A stretch of DNA of 64,000 nt from Fodinicurvata sediminis DSM 21159 (GTDB lineage Bacteria; Pseudomonadota; Alphaproteobacteria; Kiloniellales; DSM-21159): assembly GCF_000420625.1 (NCBI RefSeq), contig NZ_ATVH01000011.1, forward strand, positions 248,001-312,000, in the 5' to 3' direction. The notes under the pieces are model-generated. The model saw nothing but the letters and a program-made list of their open reading frames with translations. It did no database searches and had not been told where the DNA came from. This document shows, in pieces, positions 57,798-64,000 of this stretch. A program made the translations under genes and the position numbers. Position 1 is the first letter of the stretch; each line of letters begins with the position of its first letter.

Positions 57798-58358
57798 TCA
57801 CAACGAGGTGGCTGAACGGGCGGCCTGGTCATACAGGCCCGAGAGCAGCCTCAGGTTCTTGGCCAGTTTCTCAAGGTCCCGGCGATCGGCCTCGCCCATG
57901 GATGAAGAGGTCGAGACCAGGCAGGCTTCCCGTATTTCCCTGTATTTCCGGATACAGGCCTCTCCTTCTTCCGTCGCCTCGAAGACCACGTCCTTACCCT
58001 TTCTGTGACGCTGTACCAGGCCAAGGCGCGTCAACTTCTTCAAGGCATAGTTGACGGTATGGCTCTCCTCGATATTCAACACAAAGCAGATATCCGCCAG
58101 CCGCTTGCCGCGGGCCCGGTGGAAAACACTGTGCAGCACCAGAATGTCCAGGGTCGACAGGTCCGGCATGCCTGCGGCTGCCATACAGCGTACCACCCAG
58201 CGGCCAAAGGCATTCCATGCGATGATCAGGCCGAACTCGAATTCACTGAGTTCCGCCGCCTGTTCCGAAACAAGATGGGAAGAGGACACGATATAGCGCC
58301 GCGCTCCTGCCTCTTCTTCGCTTTCCTCTTGCGCATTCCGAGCGTTTGATTCCGTCAT
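57798..58358 (-). CDS. MarR-like winged-helix regulator
   Basis: The 186-residue protein has a winged helix (about 65-130: LSTLDILVLHSVFHRARGK, LADICFVLNIEESHTVNYAL, RLGLVQRHRKGKDVVFEAT) with flanking helices for dimerisation, as in MarR. The N-terminal about 20 residues are acidic. It is probably a homodimeric repressor, possibly of itself, since an inverted repeat lies 56 bases upstream. Ligand and targets are unknown. Confidence 0.8.
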   Translation of the reverse strand: MTESNARNAQEESEEEAGARRYIVSSSHLVSEQAAELSEFEFGLIIAWNAFGRWVVRCMAAAGMPDLSTLDILVLHSVFHRARGKRLADICFVLNIEESHTVNYALKKLTRLGLVQRHRKGKDVVFEATEEGEACIRKYREIREACLVSTSSSMGEADRRDLEKLAKNLRLLSGLYDQAARSATSL

Positions 58359-58413
58359 GCCCGCTTCAAACCCTGTTCAAGAAATTGCAGGATGCATGTG
58401 TGAGAAAAATTCC

Positions 58414-58431
58414 TTATCGATTTCACGATAA
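58414..58431. promoter_or_regulatory. Candidate operator of the MarR-like regulator
   Basis: TTATCG and CGATAA form a perfect inverted repeat with a six-base spacer, 56 bases upstream of the MarR-like start. Length and symmetry suit a MarR dimer site. Confidence 0.4.
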
Positions 58432-58590
58432 ATTACCAGACAGTCTGCTGGAAGACCCACCAATTTCTGGTAGCATTATTCCATAATTCATGAACACTTT
58501 TCGGCTGTGTATTTCATTGTTACCACGAAATTGCACGCATTCTTATGTTATTTTTATGTACGGATGTGAAAAATTGATGTATCAACGAGG

Positions 58591-58602
58591 TGGGGTAATC
58601 CG
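58591..58602. promoter_or_regulatory. TGGGGTAATCCG motif, copy 1
   Basis: This 12-mer is identical to one at 62061-62072 upstream of the CsgG-type gene. It lies 80 bases before the response regulator start. TGGGGTA is the reverse complement of TACCCCA, close to the heptamers bound by NarL-type HTH proteins; that link is inference. Confidence 0.4.
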
Positions 58603-58681
58603 AAATCGATACATTAGACTACAAGACATCGTCCGTTTGGACTTATCCCGTCCTTTTCACGGGTAGACGAGAAGTGACACC

Positions 58682-59326
58682 ATGGCGGTCCTTGTTGTCG
58701 ACGATCACCCACTAGTGACGAAAGCTCTGGTCCACCTGCTTGAATCAGATGGGATCGACGCAGCCTCGGTTACATCGGTACCCGAAGCCCTCGATTACAT
58801 CAAAAGCGTCCGAAAGCCGGAACTCGTCATTCTGGATGCACACATGCCAGATATCGATGGCCTGGCGGGAATCGGGATTCTGCAATCCAGTTTTCCCGGC
58901 CTTGCAATCGCGCTCTGGTCCGGTGACGAGCAGCAGGAAATCATCCAGAAAGCCATAGAAAAAGGCGCCCTCGGCTTCCTTTCCAAGGCCATGTCGATCC
59001 GCGCGATCATCCCGGCCATCCACCTCATGCTGGCTGGCGAACCCTATCTGCCCGTCCACCTGATGACCAGGAAGAGCAATAGCTGGAATCGCGATGAAGC
59101 GGCACAGTCCTATAACCTGACCCCCCGTGAGCACGCAGTCCTGGACGAACTGGCCAAGGGCCTTTCGAACAAGGAGATCGCCCGCAACCTCGGCATCGAG
59201 GAAATAACGGTCAAGCTTCACCTGCGCGCGATCTACAAGAAATTAAGCGTCAAGAGCAGGACCCAGGCGATCTCGATCTATTGCAACAGCCATCCGGCCG
59301 ATACATCCCAGCACAGTCCGATTTGA
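58682..59326 (+). CDS. NarL/FixJ-type response regulator
   Basis: The 214-residue protein has a canonical receiver (acidic pair D7-D8, phospho-acceptor D52 in VILDAHMPDIDG, switch Ser in WSGD, Lys in GFLSKAMS) and a C-terminal LuxR-type HTH (about 145-205: LTPREHAVLDELAKGLSNKE, ITVKLHLRAIYKKL). A kinase should phosphorylate D52 and promote DNA binding. No kinase is adjacent. It is the only one of the three LuxR-type proteins here with an intact receiver. Confidence 0.9.
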   Translation: MAVLVVDDHPLVTKALVHLLESDGIDAASVTSVPEALDYIKSVRKPELVILDAHMPDIDGLAGIGILQSSFPGLAIALWSGDEQQEIIQKAIEKGALGFLSKAMSIRAIIPAIHLMLAGEPYLPVHLMTRKSNSWNRDEAAQSYNLTPREHAVLDELAKGLSNKEIARNLGIEEITVKLHLRAIYKKLSVKSRTQAISIYCNSHPADTSQHSPI

Positions 59327-59340
59327 GATCAGCCAGGCAG

Positions 59341-59387
59341 AACGTGGCGCCAAACGAACGTGGTGTCCCCAAACAAACGTGGTGTCC
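59341..59387. repeat. Three imperfect AACGTGG repeats
   Basis: AACGTGG begins at 59341, 59357 and 59376. The last two continue identically as AACGTGGTGTCC and are preceded by CAAACG or CAAACA. The spacing is 16 and 19 bases. They may be iterons of a regulator site or remnants of a mobile element end. Confidence 0.5.
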
Positions 59388-59433
59388 GTTGAACGGGGCA
59401 CACGACGGCAGGTTCTTTCCGCGCGGTACCATC

Positions 59434-59453
59434 GGTATGGGGTACCCCATACC
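59434..59453. promoter_or_regulatory. Perfect 20-bp palindrome
   Basis: GGTATGGGGTACCCCATACC reads the same on both strands. It contains TGGGGTA and TACCCCA as touching half-sites, the form expected for a dimeric regulator. It lies 218 bases before the second regulator. Confidence 0.55.
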
Positions 59454-59670
59454 AACATCCGCAGCCCCATACCTCTGGCGCACCCTACTATCCCTTTGAC
59501 GGACTCCGCAGCCACGCACTTTTGAGGCAAGCTGTCCTTGTTCCCGGACTTAAGATGAAGGCTGAGGACCCAAAGGAACTTATAAGGAATATTGGGTAAC
59601 CACCTTCGTTCAAAACGAAAAACATGTCCGGTCGGAAGAGATGTCTGCAAACAACACCAGGGGCAAGGCA

Positions 59671-60354
59671 ATGGACAGTTATCAGAACACTTCGGTCATG
59701 ATCATCGATCACAGCCGCCTGCTCAGAGAGGGCTTGCGCCAGATCATGACGGGGACAAGCTTTGCGGTTCTCTATGAATTTCCCAGTCTGGAAGCCGCAC
59801 TGGACGCACCCCTGGAAACCGGCGCGCCCAAACTGGTTCTTCTGGAATGGCTGCCAGCGGACGACCAGGACAATCCCGTTGCACGGCTGCGTGAGCGCCT
59901 GCCGGATTCGCGGGTCATTGCCTTTGGCGATACGCTCTCGAAGCAACAGATGGTCCACGCCCTTCGGGCCGGCGCCAGCGGGTACCTGCTGAAGGACATG
60001 TCACTCGATGCCCTGATCCAGTCTCTACGCCTGGTCCTGATGGGCGAGGTCGTCTTCCCGACGGAACTGGCCGCACATCTTGTGACAGGCAGCTTCAACA
60101 TGGACGCGCGGAGCGAACGGTTGGACAGCCAGAGCTTCGGCGCGGCACTTTCAGAGCGGGAACTTCAGATCCTCAAGTGCCTGATCAACGGGTACCCCAA
60201 CAAGATCATTGCCCGTCAACTCAACATCACCGAGGGGACGGTCAAGGTCCACCTGAAGGGCCTGCTGAAGAAAATCCACGTTCAGAACCGCACACAGGCC
60301 GCCATCTGGGCCCTCGATCATGGAATCCGGCACAATGACGGCGCAGAAGCCTGA
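59671..60354 (+). CDS. LuxR-type regulator with atypical receiver (Asp to Glu)
   Basis: The 227-residue protein has a receiver-like fold and a clear LuxR HTH (about 160-220: LSERELQILKCLINGYPNK, GTVKVHLKGLLKKI). The phospho-acceptor position holds E59 (VLLEWLP) where active regulators have Asp, and only one of the two acidic-pocket residues remains (IIDHS). The Lys (K108, GYLLKDMS) is kept. It may be locked in an active-like state or respond to something other than phosphorylation. ATG 59671, with AGGGG seven bases upstream, is preferred to ATG 59641. Confidence 0.85.
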   Translation: MDSYQNTSVMIIDHSRLLREGLRQIMTGTSFAVLYEFPSLEAALDAPLETGAPKLVLLEWLPADDQDNPVARLRERLPDSRVIAFGDTLSKQQMVHALRAGASGYLLKDMSLDALIQSLRLVLMGEVVFPTELAAHLVTGSFNMDARSERLDSQSFGAALSERELQILKCLINGYPNKIIARQLNITEGTVKVHLKGLLKKIHVQNRTQAAIWALDHGIRHNDGAEA

Positions 60355-60361
60355 AGCGCAC

Positions 60362-60892
60362 TCACAGACCGTCAAGCTGGCCGATCCAGGTGTCGATCAC
60401 CTGGCCGGCCGGCGTGGCCGTCGACGTGGCGACCCCGGTCCAGCTGCCCTGGTCAGATGGCGTGTTCATCAACGACGTCCAGCCGACATAGGCAACCTGG
60501 GCCGATTCATAGGGATTTCCTGCATAACCGCCGTTGGCCAGGTAGGGACCGGAGGCAGCACCGCCATAGCCGAAGCCACCCAGGTTCAGGAAGCCGCTGG
60601 GACGATATGGCAGAGTGATCGAACTGGGCCGCGACAGAAAGGCCTGTCGGTCCGGGCCGCGGCGCACATCCAGCAGGAAGCCGTCGGCGCCCCGATAGAG
60701 GTTGTCCGGCTCGCTACCGGTGAACTCGCGTTGGATGATGGCCTGGCGATAGCCGGGGCTCATGCCGACACCGCCGGACGGCCCCTTCCAGCCGGGCTGC
60801 CAGGGCTGGTTGTTCCACTGGGCCGAGGCTCCGGACGTGGCGGCCAGAACGAGGGCCGCAGCCAGACTCGGGACGATCAGGGACGCTCTCAT
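60362..60892 (-). CDS. Secreted Gly/Pro/Asn-rich protein, unknown
   Basis: The 176-residue product has a Sec signal peptide (cleavage after ASA, residue 24) and a mature chain rich in Gly, Pro, Asn, Tyr and Trp (WNNQPWQPGWKGPSGG; FGYGGAASGPYLANGGYAG). GAGGAG seven bases before ATG 60892 fixes the start against a longer frame to 60949. It converges on the Glu59 regulator with eight bases between. I recognise no family. Its composition suits an extracellular or surface-associated protein, possibly a partner of the CsgG-type pore; that is inference. Confidence 0.65.
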   Translation of the reverse strand: MRASLIVPSLAAALVLAATSGASAQWNNQPWQPGWKGPSGGVGMSPGYRQAIIQREFTGSEPDNLYRGADGFLLDVRRGPDRQAFLSRPSSITLPYRPSGFLNLGGFGYGGAASGPYLANGGYAGNPYESAQVAYVGWTSLMNTPSDQGSWTGVATSTATPAGQVIDTWIGQLDGL

Positions 60893-61033
60893 GAAATCGC
60901 TCCTCTCAAGGCAAAGCACTGCTGAACGGTCTGCTTCACGCCTGTTCAAATTATAGCGTGGTTACCGCAACAGGCGCAGGAAGTAGTTTACTAATTTTCT
61001 AAATGCTTTGCCTTAACGGTTAAGGCCAGCCCC

Positions 61034-61843
61034 TTACCCCCCAAGAACGCTGCCTACCCCGTTCGCGTGCCCCTTTTGGTGGCAGGACCAGGATTCAGAG
61101 TGGCGGTACCCCCCTCTTGCCGTTCCGTTACAGCTGGCTGTAGGCGCCTCCTCTGCCGAGTCGGACGATGGCCCGCCCCTCACCTGTTCGGCCTCCCGCA
61201 TCCAATAAGCCAGGACGGCTGCACAGGTCCGATTCTCCAGGTGCAGACGAGACAGCAGGGCACGTACCAGAGTCTTGACCCGCGTGATCGGCAAGTCCAG
61301 CTCGCCGGCAATCTCGGAATTCGTCAAACCGCGTCCCAGACAGTCCAGCAGGCGCCGGTCGGCGGGCTCGAGGTCCTTCGGGATCTGCATGGCGCCGGGG
61401 CACTCCAGCAAGCGCTGGACAGCTGCATGGTTCATCACACAGTAGCCGATCTCGGCCAGCGACAGCCGCTCGGAGGCCGTCTGTGCCTTTTCGTCAAAGA
61501 AGAAGACACCGAACCCGAAGGCATCCCAACCCCAATAGCGGAAGGTCAGCATGGCCTGCCGGAAATCCGGCAGATGCGTCATCAGGACGAAGGGAACCTC
61601 TTCACGCTGTGCCTGTACATCCGGGTGCCTGGGATAAAGCGGCATCAAGCGGGAGAAATCGAGGCGTATGCTGTCCCCGCGCTGCAGCCGCGCCACCAAG
61701 TCGGCCCGTAGAGCCAGAGGCGCAAGCCGCTCCGCTGCGATCAGCAGGGCAATCAGTTTCCTGGCCTGTATCGTCGCCTGGCTGCGAAACAGGGCCTCAG
61801 GCTCGCAGGCTAGCAGGATCTTCTGACTCTGTTTCGAGGACAT
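61034..61843 (-). CDS. LuxR-type HTH protein with unrecognised N-terminal domain
   Basis: Residues 158-216 form a LuxR HTH (EPADRRLLDCLGRGLTNSE, ITRVKTLVRALLSRLHLENR). The first 150 residues do not show receiver motifs: there is no acidic pair and no clear phospho-acceptor. They contain a Trp/Phe-rich stretch (FRYWGWDAFGFGVFFFDE) that could bind a ligand. The last 50 residues are Gly/Ser-rich. The layout recalls CsgD-like or ligand-binding LuxR regulators, but none can be assigned. It is divergent from the CsgG-type gene and may control it. Confidence 0.7.
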   Translation of the reverse strand: MSSKQSQKILLACEPEALFRSQATIQARKLIALLIAAERLAPLALRADLVARLQRGDSIRLDFSRLMPLYPRHPDVQAQREEVPFVLMTHLPDFRQAMLTFRYWGWDAFGFGVFFFDEKAQTASERLSLAEIGYCVMNHAAVQRLLECPGAMQIPKDLEPADRRLLDCLGRGLTNSEIAGELDLPITRVKTLVRALLSRLHLENRTCAAVLAYWMREAEQVRGGPSSDSAEEAPTASCNGTARGGYRHSESWSCHQKGHANGVGSVLGG

Positions 61844-62255
61844 GTGCGTACCTGCAGGCGCCTTATCAGTTTCCGGTCATGGTCGAACCTGTTCATGCAA
61901 CGGGATCGGCCGGTGAGCAGCACGAGGGCTGGGGGATCAGCATAGTTTGATTCGCCATACCGGATGGAAGGGAAAAGGTGGCGATGGAAGAGAGCAGAGG
62001 GCGCATGCAGGCCTCCAATCGGTTCCCGTTTCTCCCTTAGGGTCGTGTCTTTTGATCTTTTGGGGTAATCCGCATAAACGGAAAATGCTCCATAATAAAG
62101 AGCCATAGCCTGAATGGTATTAGTAATTATCCTTACGATATGTTTCTTGTTTTGAAATAATATTTAACATCGCTCCTTGGATGCTCCTGGAATTTACGGC
62201 TCCCGAATTAGGGACCCGCCCGCATTAGGCGGCACAAGCGACATAGAGGGAAGCG
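61844..62255. promoter_or_regulatory. Divergent region upstream of the CsgG-type gene
   Basis: These 412 bases hold the second exact TGGGGTAATCCG copy (62061-62072). A strongly AT-rich tract runs from about 62075 to 62175, and a CCGCC/GGCGG inverted repeat sits at 62216-62232. Promoters for the LuxR-type gene and the CsgG-type gene must lie here. No gene was found. Confidence 0.45.
62061..62072. promoter_or_regulatory. TGGGGTAATCCG motif, copy 2
   Basis: This is identical over 12 bases to 58591-58602. It lies between the LuxR-type gene and the CsgG-type gene, 184 bases before the latter, so it could act on either. Confidence 0.45.
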
Positions 62256-63125
62256 ATGACCCAGCACTCAAGGACTGCACGCCGGCTTTTAACAGGTCTC
62301 GCCTTTGTCGGCCTGTTGGCAGCTACGGCCTGTGCCCCCCACACGACAGCTGAAAACATCAAGGACGCGCCCAAGGGGCCCGAACCTTTCTTCAGCTTCC
62401 CAGTCACCTCGAACGACACGCCCTATTCACAGTGTCTTGCCTCGTTCAAGAAATACCCGGGCAATAACCTGCCCGCCTTCACGGTCGGCGAGGTTGCCGA
62501 CAAGACGGGGCAGATCGACCGCACCAGCAACTCCGCGGTGATCTCCCAGGGCGTGTCCGAGATGGTCATGAGCGCGCTCTGGAAGACGGGCAAGGCCAAG
62601 CTGGTGGAGCGCTTCGACCTGCGCATCCCCTTGGCCGAGATGAAGATGATCGAACAGGGCCTGACCACCCGGCCCCAGAACGGCATGGCCAGTTCCATCC
62701 GCGCCAGCGACTTCGTCGTGCTCGGCGCGTTGACGGAACTCAACTACAACATCGTGAGCCAGGGCGCTGGCCTCTGGGTCGGCGGCATCGGCGCGGGCGC
62801 CCGCACGGTGGTCATCAACGTCGGTCTGGACCTGCGCGTGGTCAATTCACGCAACTTCGACGTCGGTTACGTCAGCTCTCTGCAGAAGCAGATCTACGGC
62901 TACGAAGTCGAAGCCAATGTCTTCCGATTCTTCGGATCCCAACTCGTCGAGTTCGACGCGGGTCGTATCCAGAACGAACCGCTTCAGCTCGGCGTGCGCT
63001 CCGTCGTTGAAATGGCGATCTACCAGATCATGACGGAGTACTTCGGGCTTCCCGCCAGCAAGGAATGCGGCGAAATCCAGGAAGCCCATAACCTTGACGC
63101 AAGTGACTCTAAGAAGGAGAGCTAA
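62256..63125 (+). CDS. CsgG/HfaB-family outer-membrane secretion lipoprotein
   Basis: The 289-residue protein has a lipoprotein signal with Cys26 (AATAC). A CsgG-like domain follows: FTVGEVADKTGQIDRT, TGKAKLVERFDL, DFVVLGALTELNYN, GAGARTVVINVGLDLRVVNSRN and VGYVSSLQKQIYGYEV. CsgG makes a nonameric outer-membrane pore that exports curli subunits; HfaB is the Caulobacter relative that secretes and anchors holdfast attachment proteins. Its extra C-terminal helix and acidic tail are not typical. AGGG lies before the ATG. The next gene begins two bases after its stop and is the likely export substrate. Confidence 0.88.
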   Translation: MTQHSRTARRLLTGLAFVGLLAATACAPHTTAENIKDAPKGPEPFFSFPVTSNDTPYSQCLASFKKYPGNNLPAFTVGEVADKTGQIDRTSNSAVISQGVSEMVMSALWKTGKAKLVERFDLRIPLAEMKMIEQGLTTRPQNGMASSIRASDFVVLGALTELNYNIVSQGAGLWVGGIGAGARTVVINVGLDLRVVNSRNFDVGYVSSLQKQIYGYEVEANVFRFFGSQLVEFDAGRIQNEPLQLGVRSVVEMAIYQIMTEYFGLPASKECGEIQEAHNLDASDSKKES

Positions 63126-63127
63126 AA

Positions 63128-64000
63128 ATGAAAAGGACCTTACGTTACGGGCTTCTCGCCGGCGCATCCGGCCTGGCCCTTGGCTTCGGACTGGCCACAG
63201 CGCCGGCCCAGGCTTTCGATGAAGTGAAGTGGACCTGGAATGCCAATGTCCATGAAAACGTCTGGAAGAATGTCTGGATTGACATTGATCTAGATCCGAA
63301 TGCCCTGACCATGCTGGAAAATATCCAGGTACACGTCGGCGACCTGAATGCTTATTCCAAAGTGAATGGTGTCTACAACAATCAGCATGGCGAAATGCAG
63401 GCTGCAGATGATGTCTCGTTCAAGTTTCAGAGTGAGGGATTTGACGATGATTCGGCTATCTTCAGCGACCCGAATATTGATCCCTATGGTGGTTCAACAG
63501 AGCAGCAACTCGGATTCGGTGCTTCTGTAGATACCTATGATACGACAACATCATTTGGAGATTATGATGAGTCATTCGATGATAACATCGGAGACGTTGA
63601 TTGGGGGTATCACAACGTAACAGGTATTCAGGGAGTTGACCCCAACGACCCAACTTCAGCCGGACAGTACATCGATATAATCGGCGGCACGACCACCGAA
63701 GGAAGTTGCTCGGGTGAAGCTGGCCAGTCTGAGTCTGGTTGTGTGGTCTTCGAAGTCACCATCGATGCCGATTCCATCGTATGGGTGCCTGTCGAAGCAT
63801 TGAATGCCGTAACACAGCTGCCAGAAGTTGTCAGTGCAGCCACGGCTGTTGCCAACAACTCAAATCTTACTAGCAACGCCACCACACAAGTCCACGAAGC
63901 CCAGTTCGCCTTCGGGGGTTTCAATGGACAAGACATCAATTCGGATAACATGGACGAGTTGATCGCAGCCGCCGTCGCTATTGATGCGGTGGTTCCCACC
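63128..64000 (+). CDS. Secreted acidic surface protein, candidate CsgG-pore substrate (runs off window end)
   Basis: From ATG 63128 the frame is open to the last base of the window (291 codons, no stop). AAGGAG lies eight bases before it. The product has a Sec signal peptide (cleavage in APAQA|FDEV). The mature chain is acidic, rich in Asp, Asn, Gly, Thr and Ser, with few Lys or Arg and alternating hydrophobic/polar stretches (VKWTWNANVHENVWKNVWID). Two Cys flank a short loop (about residues 198 and 207). No family is recognised. Composition and position two bases after the CsgG-type gene suggest an exported surface adhesin or amyloid-like protein; that is inference. Confidence 0.75.
   Translation, partial: MKRTLRYGLLAGASGLALGFGLATAPAQAFDEVKWTWNANVHENVWKNVWIDIDLDPNALTMLENIQVHVGDLNAYSKVNGVYNNQHGEMQAADDVSFKFQSEGFDDDSAIFSDPNIDPYGGSTEQQLGFGASVDTYDTTTSFGDYDESFDDNIGDVDWGYHNVTGIQGVDPNDPTSAGQYIDIIGGTTTEGSCSGEAGQSESGCVVFEVTIDADSIVWVPVEALNAVTQLPEVVSAATAVANNSNLTSNATTQVHEAQFAFGGFNGQDINSDNMDELIAAAVAIDAVVPT

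Larger units (their letters stand above)
58359..58681. promoter_or_regulatory. AT-rich divergent region, MarR gene and response regulator
   Basis: These 323 bases are AT-rich, unlike the neighbouring genes. They contain the TTATCG inverted repeat (58414-58431), the TGGGGTAATCCG motif (58591-58602) and a small CCCGT/ACGGG hairpin near 58648-58664. No gene was found. Confidence 0.4.
59327..59670. promoter_or_regulatory. Gap between the two LuxR-type regulators
   Basis: These 344 bases hold three imperfect AACGTGG repeats (59341-59387) and a 20-bp perfect palindrome (59434-59453). A leftward terminator or promoter could not be identified. No gene was found. Confidence 0.4.

Noticed and set aside
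59341-59453. Complete insertion sequence or CRISPR array
   Set aside because: No transposase frame, no target duplication, and only three short uneven repeats.

Overview
The window looks like a contiguous piece of an alphaproteobacterial chromosome. The signs are gene content and order: popZ (DUF2497) next to valS; the aap general amino-acid ABC operon; a liv operon carrying a small DUF6867-like gene; the nagZ-scpA-scpB ... tatABC ... surE-pcm-LysM/M23 block; erpA divergent from dgt; and an isoaspartate-methyltransferase homologue upstream of tolC. By eye the base composition is in the high 50s % GC. A Rhodospirillales-type, possibly marine or halophilic, bacterium fits best, but the genus cannot be read from the sequence. 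No phage, complete insertion sequence, CRISPR array or rRNA was seen.

Layout. 1-9.5 kb: the 5' end of a lipoprotein gene, an SLC13-type anion transporter with internal RCK_C domains, an FAD-linked D-2-hydroxyacid dehydrogenase, a PAS histidine kinase, a long-type acyl-CoA dehydrogenase, agmatine deiminase, a small membrane protein and tRNA-Ser(GGA). 9.5-16 kb: a leftward tetR-adaptor-RND pump-outer membrane channel efflux operon. 16-21.3 kb: a rightward run of a TAXI-type binding protein, Nudix hydrolase, cysteine synthase, AlaX editing protein, mercaptopyruvate sulfurtransferase and a tandem GNAT protein; cysK-alaX-sseA are closely packed and look like a thiol/translation-fidelity group. 21.5-25.8 kb: aapJQMP. 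25.7-31.7 kb: a leftward liv operon. 32.2-34.3 kb: glutaryl-CoA dehydrogenase overlapped by a DUF815 ATPase.

34.3-46.7 kb: a leftward housekeeping block (dgt, argS, SPOR protein, nagZ, scpA, scpB, an orphan ABC ATPase, tatA, tatB, tatC, surE, pcm, LysM/degenerate-M23 lipoprotein). serS, which I would expect between tatC and surE, is not there. 46.8-50.7 kb: erpA, xth, a rhomboid protease, then ilvD on the other strand. 50.8-57.2 kb: valS, popZ, tolC, a second pcm-like gene, tRNA-Cys(GCA) and tRNA-Asn(GTT).

57.2-64 kb is the accessory part and the most interesting. It holds a 51-codon membrane microprotein with its own ribosome site and terminator, a MarR-type regulator, three LuxR-type HTH proteins (one a canonical NarL-type response regulator, one with Glu in place of the phospho-acceptor Asp, one with an unrecognised N-terminal half), a secreted Gly/Pro/Asn-rich protein, and a CsgG/HfaB-family outer-membrane lipoprotein followed at once by a secreted acidic protein that runs off the window. 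A TGGGGTA-type motif, exact over 12 bases in two places and a perfect 20-bp palindrome in a third, recurs upstream of four transcription units here. My reading is a curli- or holdfast-like surface-protein export locus with its own regulators; that is inference.
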